Notes under the pieces: generated by a model
The model's database searches: none
Seen by the model: only the letters and a program-made list of their open reading frames with translations
What the model was told of the DNA's origin: nothing
NCBI RefSeq assembly: GCF_016793705.1
Contig: NZ_JAEULO010000039.1
Coordinates: forward strand, 124,001 to 188,000
Direction: 5' to 3'
From: Tabrizicola sp.
GTDB taxonomy: Bacteria; Pseudomonadota; Alphaproteobacteria; Rhodobacterales; Rhodobacteraceae
DNA: 64,000 bases
Part shown: piece after piece, positions 46,099-53,800 of the stretch
Numbering within the stretch: position 1 is the stretch's first letter
How the letters are laid out: each line of letters opens with the position of its first letter
Made by a program: the position numbers and the translations under genes

Positions 46099-48054
46099 TC
46101 AGTTCTCCATCGGTGTGGGGCTTGGCCCGGGTGTCAGGCGCAGGATCTGGCGCAGCATCGTCAGCGGCGCGGGTTTCAGTGTAAAGCCCCGGCTTTGGGC
46201 GTCGGGCTCCATGCGGCTTTCAAGCCAGAGCGTCATCGGGTCAGAGGCCCCGGCATAGGCGCGGGTGCCTTGCAGGGGGGCAAGCCGGGTCAGATCGACG
46301 CGGGGTCCGTCAGGGTCGACGGGGACGGCGAGCGCCCAGATTTCCTCCAGCCCCGCGGTGCTGCCGGGTTCGATCTGCAACCCGACACGGGTCGATTCTC
46401 CGGCGGCGAGACGGTTCGACAGGTTCTGCGAGGGGAAGATCGGCTGGACCCGGAAATCGGCGGTGAAGTAGAGAACCGAGACGTCCTGTGCCGTGCCGCT
46501 GGTGTTGGTGAGGGTCAGCCAGAGCTGGTCGCAGGGGGCGACGCCCTGCTCGGGGTCGAAGGGGGCGGCGGGGCCGGGCTGGTCGCAGGCGACAGAGGCG
46601 GCGCGGCGGTCGATGGTCATGGCGAGCGGCGATTTGCCGGTCAAGCTGCGGCCCGTCGCACCGGCAAGGACCTTACGGAGGGCAAGGCCGTGGGCGGCCT
46701 GCTCCAGCGTGCGGGCAACCGCATCAGCGGGGGTTTCGCCGGGATCAAGGGCGATGCGGGGAGTGGAGCCGGGGCCTTCGGGATCGAGCACGCCGTCCGC
46801 CTGAGCAAGCGCAACGGTGCCATCGGTGAGGATGGGGATGAGGTCTGGGTTTGCGCCGGGTGCCGGGAGGGCGGCTGTCCAGGGGCCGTAGTCATGGGCA
46901 TCGGCCGGGTCGGCAAGGACCGGAGCGGCAAGGGTCAGCGGCGCGAGGGGCGGGGCGGAGAGGAGTTCGGCCCATTGGGCATTGGTCGGGAGCGGAGCGT
47001 CGAAGCCAGCCTCGCGGGCAGTGACCTTGGCAAGGGTCAGCGTGGCGAGCGGGTCGCCCCCGGCAGGGCTGGCGTAGAGGGTGACCTCGGCGCCATCGGC
47101 GAGGCCTTGCAGGAGACCGGCGGCGAGCTTGCCGTTTTCGACAGGGAAGCGGTCAATTGTGCTGCCCGTGCCGAAGACGGGCGCGTCGAGGAGCGGCCCT
47201 TCGCCATCGGGCATCTGGCGGGCGGGACCTTGCACCATGGCCTCGGTCGTCGCGGAAAGAACCTGTGCCCAACTGGCCTCGGGCGTATCGCGCAGGGTTT
47301 GTGCAAGCCGCAGGGTGAACTCGCCGTGCCAGCTGCCGTCCGCCATCGGATATTCGAAAGAGCGCTGGTCGGATTGCGAGGAGTAGAGGAAGACGAAGTC
47401 TCCGCTGAGGGGCGGAGCCGGGGCGCCCTCGACCGGGACGACGTCATCGGGGATGCCGAGCGTGGCTTCGTCGATGACGCGGGGGACGCCCTGGCCCCCC
47501 ACGGCGCGGAAGCCGGTGGCGGAGTGGCAGGCGTCGATCAGGCCGATGACCTGCACGCCCTTGTCGAGCGCGGTCTGGGCCCAGGCTTGCAGGTCGTCGT
47601 CGACCAGGGCATTTTCCACGGCTCCGATGGCACCTTTCCAGCCGGCGGCGTCGGCGGGGAGGAGAAGCTCGTCGTAGCCGCCGCCTTCATCTCCCGAGAG
47701 GTCGGGGGCCTGCGCGCCGTGGCCGGAGAAGGTGAAGACCACGGTGTCGCCCTTGCTGGACGCTTCGGTGGCGGCGGCGAGGGCGGCGAGGATGGCGTCG
47801 TGGGTGGGTTGGCCGGTTGTCGTGCCTGCCGGGAGGCCCGTGGGGTCGGAGGTGAGGACGGTGATCTGCGCCGGGCTGACGCCGCGGGCGATCAGGGTTT
47901 CAGCCATCAGGCGGGCGTCGTTGGCGGGGCCTTTCAGATCGGCGTCGAGGGTGAGGTAGTCGGAGACGCCCACCACCACGGCGCGGATTTCGGCATGGGC
48001 GGGCGGGGCCAGGAGGGCCAGAGTCAGGGTGAGTGAGGCGAAGGGCGCGCGCAT
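46099..48054 (-). CDS. Secreted caspase-like (C14) protease, copy 1
   Basis: About 651 residues. Signal peptide MRAPFASLTLTLALLAPPAH with AHA cleavage, then a p20-like domain with GVSDY, LKGPANDARLM, the His dyad residue His112 (FTFSGHGAQAPD) and Cys176 (GLIDACHSATG). Asp174, two before the Cys, is the residue that favours basic P1 in metacaspases. The C-terminal half contains repeated Ala/Pro-rich segments and a DUF4384-like domain (DVSVLYFTADFRVQPIFPSQ). I chose the ATG at the signal peptide rather than one ten codons earlier. It is encoded directly before the S1 protease. Confidence 0.9.
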   Translation of the reverse strand: MRAPFASLTLTLALLAPPAHAEIRAVVVGVSDYLTLDADLKGPANDARLMAETLIARGVSPAQITVLTSDPTGLPAGTTTGQPTHDAILAALAAATEASSKGDTVVFTFSGHGAQAPDLSGDEGGGYDELLLPADAAGWKGAIGAVENALVDDDLQAWAQTALDKGVQVIGLIDACHSATGFRAVGGQGVPRVIDEATLGIPDDVVPVEGAPAPPLSGDFVFLYSSQSDQRSFEYPMADGSWHGEFTLRLAQTLRDTPEASWAQVLSATTEAMVQGPARQMPDGEGPLLDAPVFGTGSTIDRFPVENGKLAAGLLQGLADGAEVTLYASPAGGDPLATLTLAKVTAREAGFDAPLPTNAQWAELLSAPPLAPLTLAAPVLADPADAHDYGPWTAALPAPGANPDLIPILTDGTVALAQADGVLDPEGPGSTPRIALDPGETPADAVARTLEQAAHGLALRKVLAGATGRSLTGKSPLAMTIDRRAASVACDQPGPAAPFDPEQGVAPCDQLWLTLTNTSGTAQDVSVLYFTADFRVQPIFPSQNLSNRLAAGESTRVGLQIEPGSTAGLEEIWALAVPVDPDGPRVDLTRLAPLQGTRAYAGASDPMTLWLESRMEPDAQSRGFTLKPAPLTMLRQILRLTPGPSPTPMEN

Positions 48055-48149
48055 GATGCGGGCAGGATACTGCGGGTTCGGCATCGGGCAAGTGGGGCGG
48101 CGCGGGTGACGGGATTTGTCATCTTTCGGGCGGCGCCCCCCACCCCCAT

Positions 48150-48172
48150 CCCCTCCCCACGAGGGGGAGGGG
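48150..48172. repeat. C/G-tract hairpin (CCCCTCCCC / GGGGAGGGG)
   Basis: Nine-base complementary arms around a five-base loop, preceded by CGCCCCCCACCCCCAT. This looks like a dispersed C/G-tract palindrome. The G-rich strand could also form a quadruplex. It lies in the 145-bp gap between the patatin-like gene and the caspase gene and may reduce expression of the downstream pair. Confidence 0.6.
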
Positions 48173-48199
48173 AGGTGACGGCGGCCGATGCCGGTCTTG

Positions 48200-49639
48200 T
48201 CAGTTCACCGGCGTGACACGGCGACCGCCGCTGGCGATGCCATCCTGGATGCGGGTGTCAACGTCGTTGCCGGTCAGCGAGGCGAGGAGGCCGTTGAATT
48301 CGGGCGAGAGGCGGGTGGCCATGCGCCCGGCCTCGATCACCATGTCGACCTGTTCTGTCGGGAGTTTCAGTCGCGTAGGCACGGCATCGAGCTTGTCGCG
48401 CATCCCCTTCGGCAGAGAGGCGAAGCTGGCCTCGCCGACCAATAGCTTGACGTCCTTGCAGTCCCAGCCCTCGGTCGAGCCACGAAGCTTGCGGACCTCG
48501 GACAGGGGAAGGGCGCAGCGCCATTCGATCAGCTCGCTTTCCCACAGCCGCATTTCGCCGCGCATGGAATCGTAGCCGGAGCGGGAGGCGGCGGCCATTG
48601 CCGAGGTGGCGATCGACATGGCGAGGTTGACGCCGCCGGGCCCGGCGACCTTCCGGGTCCAGTCATAGTCCTTTTCGACCCCGGCATTGGCAACGAGGAA
48701 GAGCATGCGCTTCAGCTTCACCGCCTCTTCCGGGGTGAGCGGGGCATAGGGTTGCTGCGCGCGGGCGCGTTCGACGGCAAGACCTGTCGTGCCGAAGTTG
48801 TCGGTGATGCCGCCGTCGAGGAGTTTGACGAACTTCACCTCGTCGGGGTTGGTGTAGCTTTCCAGCGCGCGGGCATGGGCGCGCATGGCCGCCGTTGCTT
48901 CGGGGTTGTAGCGGGCGGCGGTCAGCCAGTCGGGCTCGCGGTAGGTGCATTCGCCTTGGTGGGCTCGCAGCACGATGGGAGTGAAGGCCAAGGGGAAGGC
49001 GGCGGAGGCGGCGACGGCTTCGGAGAGTTTGACCTTGGAGAGATCGGAGCAGAGGGCGTCGAAGGTTTCGGGCGAGAAGAGGAACGGCGTGTTGTTCGCC
49101 ATGTCGGTGGCGTTGATCCAGGTCTTGATGTGCGAGTGGCGCCGGAGGTCGGCGAAGGTGGCGCCGTGGAAGAGCGTGTCGTCGAGGTAGCGGCCGAAAG
49201 TGTCGCGCCCGTTCACGCCGCCGGAGATGCCCTTGACGATGGTCAGGGGGTTCAGCGCCGAGGTGGTCATGTAGGCTTCGGCATTGGTGATCAGGTAGCG
49301 TTCGCGGAAGCCAGTCAGGCCTTCGGGGCCGTAGAGGCCAAGCTGCGCCGCCATGACCGAGCCGCCCGAGACGCCGGAGACGAGGCGGACCTGATCGAGT
49401 AGGCCGTTCGGGGTGCCGGTTTCGACGCCTGCGGCCCTCAGTTCTTCGAGCATGCCGTAGGCGAATGCGGTGGCGCGCATCCCGCCGCCGGAGAAGGCGA
49501 GGCCGATGTAGACCTCGCCATCGCCTGCGGTGAGGGGTTCGACGAGCGCGGCGTTCTCGCCTTGCAGGGGCTGGTTCTGCGGCTGGTTCCAGGGCGCGCA
49601 GCTGAGGAGGATCAGGAGGGGAAGGAGGGCGCGGCGCAT
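48200..49639 (-). CDS. Patatin-like phospholipase, predicted lipoprotein
   Basis: 479 residues. A very short lipoprotein signal, MRRALLPLLILLSC, with lipobox Leu-Leu-Ser-Cys14. The patatin domain has the oxyanion loop FSGGGMRATA, the nucleophile Ser91 in SGVSGGSV, and the catalytic Asp in LLDGGITDNFG, so the Ser-Asp dyad is complete. It should be a membrane-anchored acyl hydrolase facing the periplasm or exterior. It follows the sensor kinase gene by 18 bases and belongs to the HtrA-regulator-kinase operon. Its presence next to proteases is what makes the set unusual. Confidence 0.92.
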   Translation of the reverse strand: MRRALLPLLILLSCAPWNQPQNQPLQGENAALVEPLTAGDGEVYIGLAFSGGGMRATAFAYGMLEELRAAGVETGTPNGLLDQVRLVSGVSGGSVMAAQLGLYGPEGLTGFRERYLITNAEAYMTTSALNPLTIVKGISGGVNGRDTFGRYLDDTLFHGATFADLRRHSHIKTWINATDMANNTPFLFSPETFDALCSDLSKVKLSEAVAASAAFPLAFTPIVLRAHQGECTYREPDWLTAARYNPEATAAMRAHARALESYTNPDEVKFVKLLDGGITDNFGTTGLAVERARAQQPYAPLTPEEAVKLKRMLFLVANAGVEKDYDWTRKVAGPGGVNLAMSIATSAMAAASRSGYDSMRGEMRLWESELIEWRCALPLSEVRKLRGSTEGWDCKDVKLLVGEASFASLPKGMRDKLDAVPTRLKLPTEQVDMVIEAGRMATRLSPEFNGLLASLTGNDVDTRIQDGIASGGRRVTPVN

Positions 49640-49657
49640 GGGGAACCAGGGTTGGGA

Positions 49658-51016
49658 TCAGTCCGATTGCTGCAACCTTGGCCAGCGGATTTCAAGCGCG
49701 AAACCTTTCTCGGTCGGCGGAAGGGTCAGGCGGGCGCCGTGGCGGGCAGCGATGGCGCGGACCAATGCGAGACCGAGGCCGTGGCCGGGGGTGGCGCGGT
49801 CGCGCTCGGCGCGGGTGAAGCGGTCGAAGGCTTCGGCCTTGAGGTCGTCGGGCAGGCCGGGGCCGGTGTCGGCGACGCGCATCAGGATGCGGTCGGAGTC
49901 GGGGGTAAGCGTCAGAGTCAGGCTGTCGCCCGGGGCGCAGTACTTGATCGCGTTGTCGAGGAGGTTGGAGAGGACCTGCGCAATGAGGTTGCGGTCGCCG
50001 AGGATTGTGAGGCCGGGGATGGTGCGCATTTCGGTGATGAGGCCCTTGTCCTCGGCCAACGGCTCGTAAAGGTCCCAGACCTCCGTCGCCACAGTGGAGA
50101 GGTCGACAGGGACAAGGCCGCCGCCGGTGCCCTGGTCGGCCTCGGCGCGGCTGATGTCGAGAAGCGAGTCGAACATGCGGATGGCCTGGCGCATCTCGGC
50201 CTTGAGGTCGGCGGTGAGGTCGTCCTGGCCTTCGATCTTCGCAAGCTTCTGCAGCATCCGGTTCAGGGGGGTGCGAAGTTCGTGGGCGATGGTATCGGAC
50301 AGCCGGTGCGTGGCGCGGTTCAGGTTCTGGATGCGGTCGAGCATCGCGTGGACATGGGTTTCCAGAAGGCCGAATTCGTCGTCGGAGCGGGCACCGGGGA
50401 GGCGGGCATCCAGTTGACCCTCGGCCACCCGGTCGGCGAGGTCGTTGATGCGGTTGATCCTTGCCATGACCGAGCGGGCAGCGAGGCCTCCGACGAGGCC
50501 GCCAGCGACGAGAAGCGCGCCGAGGAGGCCGAGCATGCCACGGCGCAGGGCGGCGAGGGTGTCGTCGACCGGGGCGAGGCTGCGGGCGACGAGGAGCGGG
50601 AAGCCTCCCGGCAGGGTGCGGGCGACGGCGAGCCAGCGGGTCGAGCCTTCGGTGAAGGTGATGGCGTTGTCGCTGGTGAAGCCCTCTCCCGCCGGGGCAA
50701 GGTCGGCCGGCCAGTCCGGGCGGGTTCCGGCGAGGGTTGTGCCGTTCCGGTCCATCAGCAGCAGCATCTCGTCGCCGGTGGCGGCGGTGGCGCGGTAGTC
50801 GATGGCCTGCCGCAGCGCGATAATCCGGCGCTGGTCGTAGAGCGCGGCGAGACCGTCAAGGTCGGCGGTCAGGAGGCTGCGTTGGGCGGTCATCAGGCGG
50901 GTTTCGACCAGCCGGTATTGCAGCGCCATCGCGCCGAGAGAGAGGACGGTCACGGCCAGCGCCATCAGGGCGGCAAGGCGCAGGGTGGCGCGGGCGGCGA
51001 TGGGTCTGGCCGTCAC
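49658..51016 (-). CDS. Membrane sensor histidine kinase
   Basis: 452 residues. Two transmembrane helices (about 13-33 and 159-180) bracket a periplasmic sensor domain of about 125 residues that contains MDRNGTTLAGTRPDWP and resembles small PAS-like folds. HAMP follows (RINRINDLADRVAEGQLDAR), then HisKA with His245 in IAHELRTPLNRM, and an HATPase (LLDNAIKY, DTGPGLPD, GHGLGLALV). It overlaps the response-regulator gene by ATGA, so the two are a cognate pair. The sensor domain would monitor the compartment where the neighbouring proteases and lipase act. Confidence 0.94.
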   Translation of the reverse strand: MTARPIAARATLRLAALMALAVTVLSLGAMALQYRLVETRLMTAQRSLLTADLDGLAALYDQRRIIALRQAIDYRATAATGDEMLLLMDRNGTTLAGTRPDWPADLAPAGEGFTSDNAITFTEGSTRWLAVARTLPGGFPLLVARSLAPVDDTLAALRRGMLGLLGALLVAGGLVGGLAARSVMARINRINDLADRVAEGQLDARLPGARSDDEFGLLETHVHAMLDRIQNLNRATHRLSDTIAHELRTPLNRMLQKLAKIEGQDDLTADLKAEMRQAIRMFDSLLDISRAEADQGTGGGLVPVDLSTVATEVWDLYEPLAEDKGLITEMRTIPGLTILGDRNLIAQVLSNLLDNAIKYCAPGDSLTLTLTPDSDRILMRVADTGPGLPDDLKAEAFDRFTRAERDRATPGHGLGLALVRAIAARHGARLTLPPTEKGFALEIRWPRLQQSD

Positions 51017-51702
51017 GCCGGGGCCGGGAGGGGGGCGAAGATGTAGCCCTCGCCCCGCGCGGTCTGGATGGCTTGCGACCCGGCTTCCTCCAGCTTGCGG
51101 CGGAGGCGGCCGACATGGACATCGACCACGTTGGTGCCGGGGTCGAAATGCAGGTTCCAGACGTTCTCCAGAAGCTGCATCCGGGTGACGATCTGGCCTG
51201 CGTTGCGGGCGAAATAGGTGATCAGTTCGAATTCCTTGGGGCTGACCGCGACATGGGCGCGCTTCACATGGACGGTGCGGGCCTTCATGCGGATTTCCAG
51301 GTCGCCGAAGGCGAGGAGGTCGTTGTCGAGGACCTGGATCGTGCCGCGACGCAAAAGGGCGCGGAGGCGGGCGCGAAGTTCCTCGGGCTCGAAGGGTTTC
51401 GGCAGGTAGTCGTCGGCGCCCTTCTCCAGCCCCTCGACCCGGTTCGCGGCGCGTCCCAAGGCGGAGAGGATGAGGATCAACGCGGTGGAGCCCCCGGCGC
51501 GGAGGCGGGCCATGGCGTCCACACCGTCGCCGCCGGGGAGCATGCGGTCAAGCACGATGACCTTGTAGGGCGCGGAGGTGGCCGCCGCGACGCCTGCGTC
51601 GAGCGTGTCGCAATGGTCGGTCTGGCACCCCAGCGCTTCGGCCTCTGCCCGGACGGCGGCGGCGGTCTCGGGGTCGTCCTCGATGATCAGGATGCGGTCC
51701 AT
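51013..51702 (-). CDS. OmpR/PhoB-family response regulator
   Basis: About 229 residues. Receiver with IIEDDPETAA, phospho-acceptor Asp52 (VIVLDRMLPGGDG) and Lys in DDYLPKPF. The C-terminal winged helix has VHVKRAHVAVSPKEFELITY and VDVHVGRLRRKLEEAG. I chose the ATG of MDRILII; a TTG five codons upstream overlaps the preceding stop. It is ATGA-coupled to its kinase. Regulators of this class bind direct or inverted half-sites; candidate sites lie in the divergent region at the head of the operon. Confidence 0.94.
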   Translation of the reverse strand: MDRILIIEDDPETAAAVRAEAEALGCQTDHCDTLDAGVAAATSAPYKVIVLDRMLPGGDGVDAMARLRAGGSTALILILSALGRAANRVEGLEKGADDYLPKPFEPEELRARLRALLRRGTIQVLDNDLLAFGDLEIRMKARTVHVKRAHVAVSPKEFELITYFARNAGQIVTRMQLLENVWNLHFDPGTNVVDVHVGRLRRKLEEAGSQAIQTARGEGYIFAPLPAPA

Positions 51703-51713
51703 TTGGTTCTCAT

Positions 51714-53027
51714 TCAAAACACGACCACGTCGGGGTCAAGCACATTCGCCCCACCAACCGGGCGGACGCCTTCCGGTGCGTGCCAGGGATCAAGCCGGAT
51801 GTGTCGGGTCGCGCCGCCGGGAGCTTCGAGGAGGAGAAGCGCGGGGGCGGTGAGTTCGTAGGTGGAAAGGTCCTGTGGGGCACCGTTGATCGCAAGGATG
51901 CGGTCGCCTTTCGCGACGCCCGCAAGGAGCGCGGGGGAATTGTCGGTCAGCGCGGTGACAATGCCCTGCGGGTCGAGCGTCAGCCCCAGCGCGGCGAGGG
52001 AGTAGGAAGCTACGGTGGCCGGGGCGCGGCTGATCTCGCGGGTGCGAAGGCCGGTTTCTTCGCGCTCGGCCAGGGCGAGCGTCAGCGTTTGCGATTGCCC
52101 GGCGCGGAGAATCGTCAGGGTCGCGGCGCCGTCGGCGATAGAGGCCTCGACGGCGAAGGCGAAGGCGCCCGGCGCGGTGAGGGTGGTGCCGGAGGCCTGG
52201 GTGATGATGTCGCCGGGTTTCAGGCCCGCGGCTTCGGAAAGGCTGCCGGGGGCGACGGCGTCGATCAACAGGCCCTGCGCGTCGGTGCCCAGGGCTTCGG
52301 CGACCTGGCGGTCTACCGGGCGGACGGTGAGGCCGAGGGTCGGGAAGGCGGGGAGGGTTTCGTCGACAAGGCCGGTGACGACGCGTTGGAGTTCCGCCGT
52401 CGGGATGGCATAGGCGATGCCGACGAACATCCGGCTGCCGTCGGCGATCTGGGAGTTCATGCCTAGGAGGCGGCCATCCACATCGACCAAGGGGCCGCCG
52501 GAGGAGCCGGGGTTCACGGCGGCGTCGTGTTGCAGCATGAGCATGGGGACGGCGATGTCGGTCTGGCGCGCAAGGGTGGAGATGCGGCCCTCGGTCAGGG
52601 TGAATTCGATGCCTAGGGGAGCGCCGAGCGCGAAGACTTCGTCACCAAGCCGCGGGGCTTGGGGGGCGAGTTGGAGGCCTTGCGTCGCGGTGGGGAGAGA
52701 GATCACCGCGACGTCGCGCACCGGGTCACGGGCGATGACCATTGCGGTCGTCTCGGCGCCATGGCGGTCGATCAGGCGGACCTCCTCGGCCTGGCCCACG
52801 ACATGCGCGTTGGTAACAGCGACGGTGCCGTCGACCCAGAGGAAGGCCGAGCCGAGGAAGCGATCCTCGGCATCCGCGGAGCGGACGGTGTAGACCTTGT
52901 CCATCGCCTGATCGAGGGGTGAGGCGCTGGCCGGGCTGATGATCGCCACCAGGGCCAGCACCATGAGTGCGGCCAGCACCTCGATGAACCTGAGCGGTCT
53001 ATGCCGCTTTGCCGTCTTCGCCTGCAT
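51714..53027 (-). CDS. HtrA/Deg-like serine protease with PDZ domains
   Basis: About 437 residues. An N-terminal hydrophobic segment (FIEVLAALMVLALVAIISPA) acts as a signal or membrane anchor, so it works in the periplasm. The protease domain has His75 (VTNAHVV), Asp105 (PVRDVAVISL) and Ser176 (NPGSSGGPL). Two PDZ-like domains follow (LIDAVAPGSLSEAAGLKPGD; GIVTALTDNSPALLAGVAKG). It differs from DegP in lacking the long LA loop and from DegS in having two PDZ copies. It is the first gene of the operon that also encodes the two-component system and the patatin. An upstream start is possible but would delete the signal character. Confidence 0.92.
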   Translation of the reverse strand: MQAKTAKRHRPLRFIEVLAALMVLALVAIISPASASPLDQAMDKVYTVRSADAEDRFLGSAFLWVDGTVAVTNAHVVGQAEEVRLIDRHGAETTAMVIARDPVRDVAVISLPTATQGLQLAPQAPRLGDEVFALGAPLGIEFTLTEGRISTLARQTDIAVPMLMLQHDAAVNPGSSGGPLVDVDGRLLGMNSQIADGSRMFVGIAYAIPTAELQRVVTGLVDETLPAFPTLGLTVRPVDRQVAEALGTDAQGLLIDAVAPGSLSEAAGLKPGDIITQASGTTLTAPGAFAFAVEASIADGAATLTILRAGQSQTLTLALAEREETGLRTREISRAPATVASYSLAALGLTLDPQGIVTALTDNSPALLAGVAKGDRILAINGAPQDLSTYELTAPALLLLEAPGGATRHIRLDPWHAPEGVRPVGGANVLDPDVVVF

Positions 53028-53087
53028 TCGTGAAACCCTTGTTCTGCCTCGATACCGTCTTGCTACCGGGGCGGTTGCCGTGGGGCA

Positions 53088-53165
53088 CGTGACAAAGGCT
53101 GTCATGAAGAAATCTTGCATTTACAGGGGCGAAGCGCCGCCGCATGGTCGGTCGTGACAAAAGCC
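53088..53165. promoter_or_regulatory. Operator-like repeats in the divergent promoter region of the protease cluster
   Basis: TGACA-AAGGC-TGTCA is a perfect inverted repeat (53090-53104). It overlaps CGTGACAAAGGC, which recurs as CGTGACAAAAGCC at 53153-53165, 65 bases further on. One element lies closer to the HtrA arm, the other just upstream of the PPC-like gene. Both are candidates for the OmpR-type regulator encoded here. Confidence 0.45.
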
Positions 53166-53179
53166 AGACGAGTATTCCG

Positions 53180-53800
53180 ATGCGCCGTTTCCTGCTTGCG
53201 ACCTGCCTGATGGGCCTGACTGTGCCCGCCCATGCCGAGACCCCCTCGCCGGTGAAGATCGCCGAACTGTCGGCGCGGCTCTACGCGATGGGGGTGGAGG
53301 CGGGCGATCCGCTCTTGATCCTGTCGGCGGCGAGGCTGCGCAAGGCGTTGGCCCCGGTGGCGGCGGATCGGGCGGCTGTGGATGGCGTGGTGGGAGAGGG
53401 GACGCCGCTGTCCTGGGAGGAGATGCTGGCCTCGGCCGCCGGTCTGGCGGGGGAGGATGAAACGCTGATGGGGTTGATCGAGGATGCGAAGGCAGAGGCG
53501 ACGAAGGGCGTGGCCTCGGGGCCGGTCTACAACATCGGGTCGCTCGGGAATGGCAAGGGCGACACCTATCCGCCGATCGAATTCCGGGGCGGAGAATATG
53601 CCGAGGTCTATGTCGAGGCGAAAGCCTCGGTGAACCTGAACCTGACGGTCTACGACGACAAGGGGCGGCTCGTGTGTTCGGATACGGACATCAGCCACAT
53701 CGCCTATTGCGGCTGGACGCCCGCCTCGGCGGGGAGCTTCACGCTGAAGGTGGACAACAAGGGCCCGGCTGCGGCCGCTTATGCATTGATGACAAACTGA
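53180..53800 (+). CDS. Small secreted PPC-like protein
   Basis: About 206 residues. Sec signal MRRFLLATCLMGLTVPAHA. An N-terminal helical region of about 90 residues (LSARLYAMGVEAGDPLLILS) is followed by a C-terminal beta domain (IEFRGGEYAEVYVEAKAS; LNLTVYDDKGRLVCSD) that resembles bacterial pre-peptidase C-terminal (PPC) domains, with two Cys that could form a disulfide. PPC domains usually sit on secreted proteases; here it is a separate protein encoded one base ahead of a caspase-like protease (TGATG overlap). It may be a binding partner, chaperone or inhibitor of that enzyme. Confidence 0.75.
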   Translation: MRRFLLATCLMGLTVPAHAETPSPVKIAELSARLYAMGVEAGDPLLILSAARLRKALAPVAADRAAVDGVVGEGTPLSWEEMLASAAGLAGEDETLMGLIEDAKAEATKGVASGPVYNIGSLGNGKGDTYPPIEFRGGEYAEVYVEAKASVNLNLTVYDDKGRLVCSDTDISHIAYCGWTPASAGSFTLKVDNKGPAAAAYALMTN

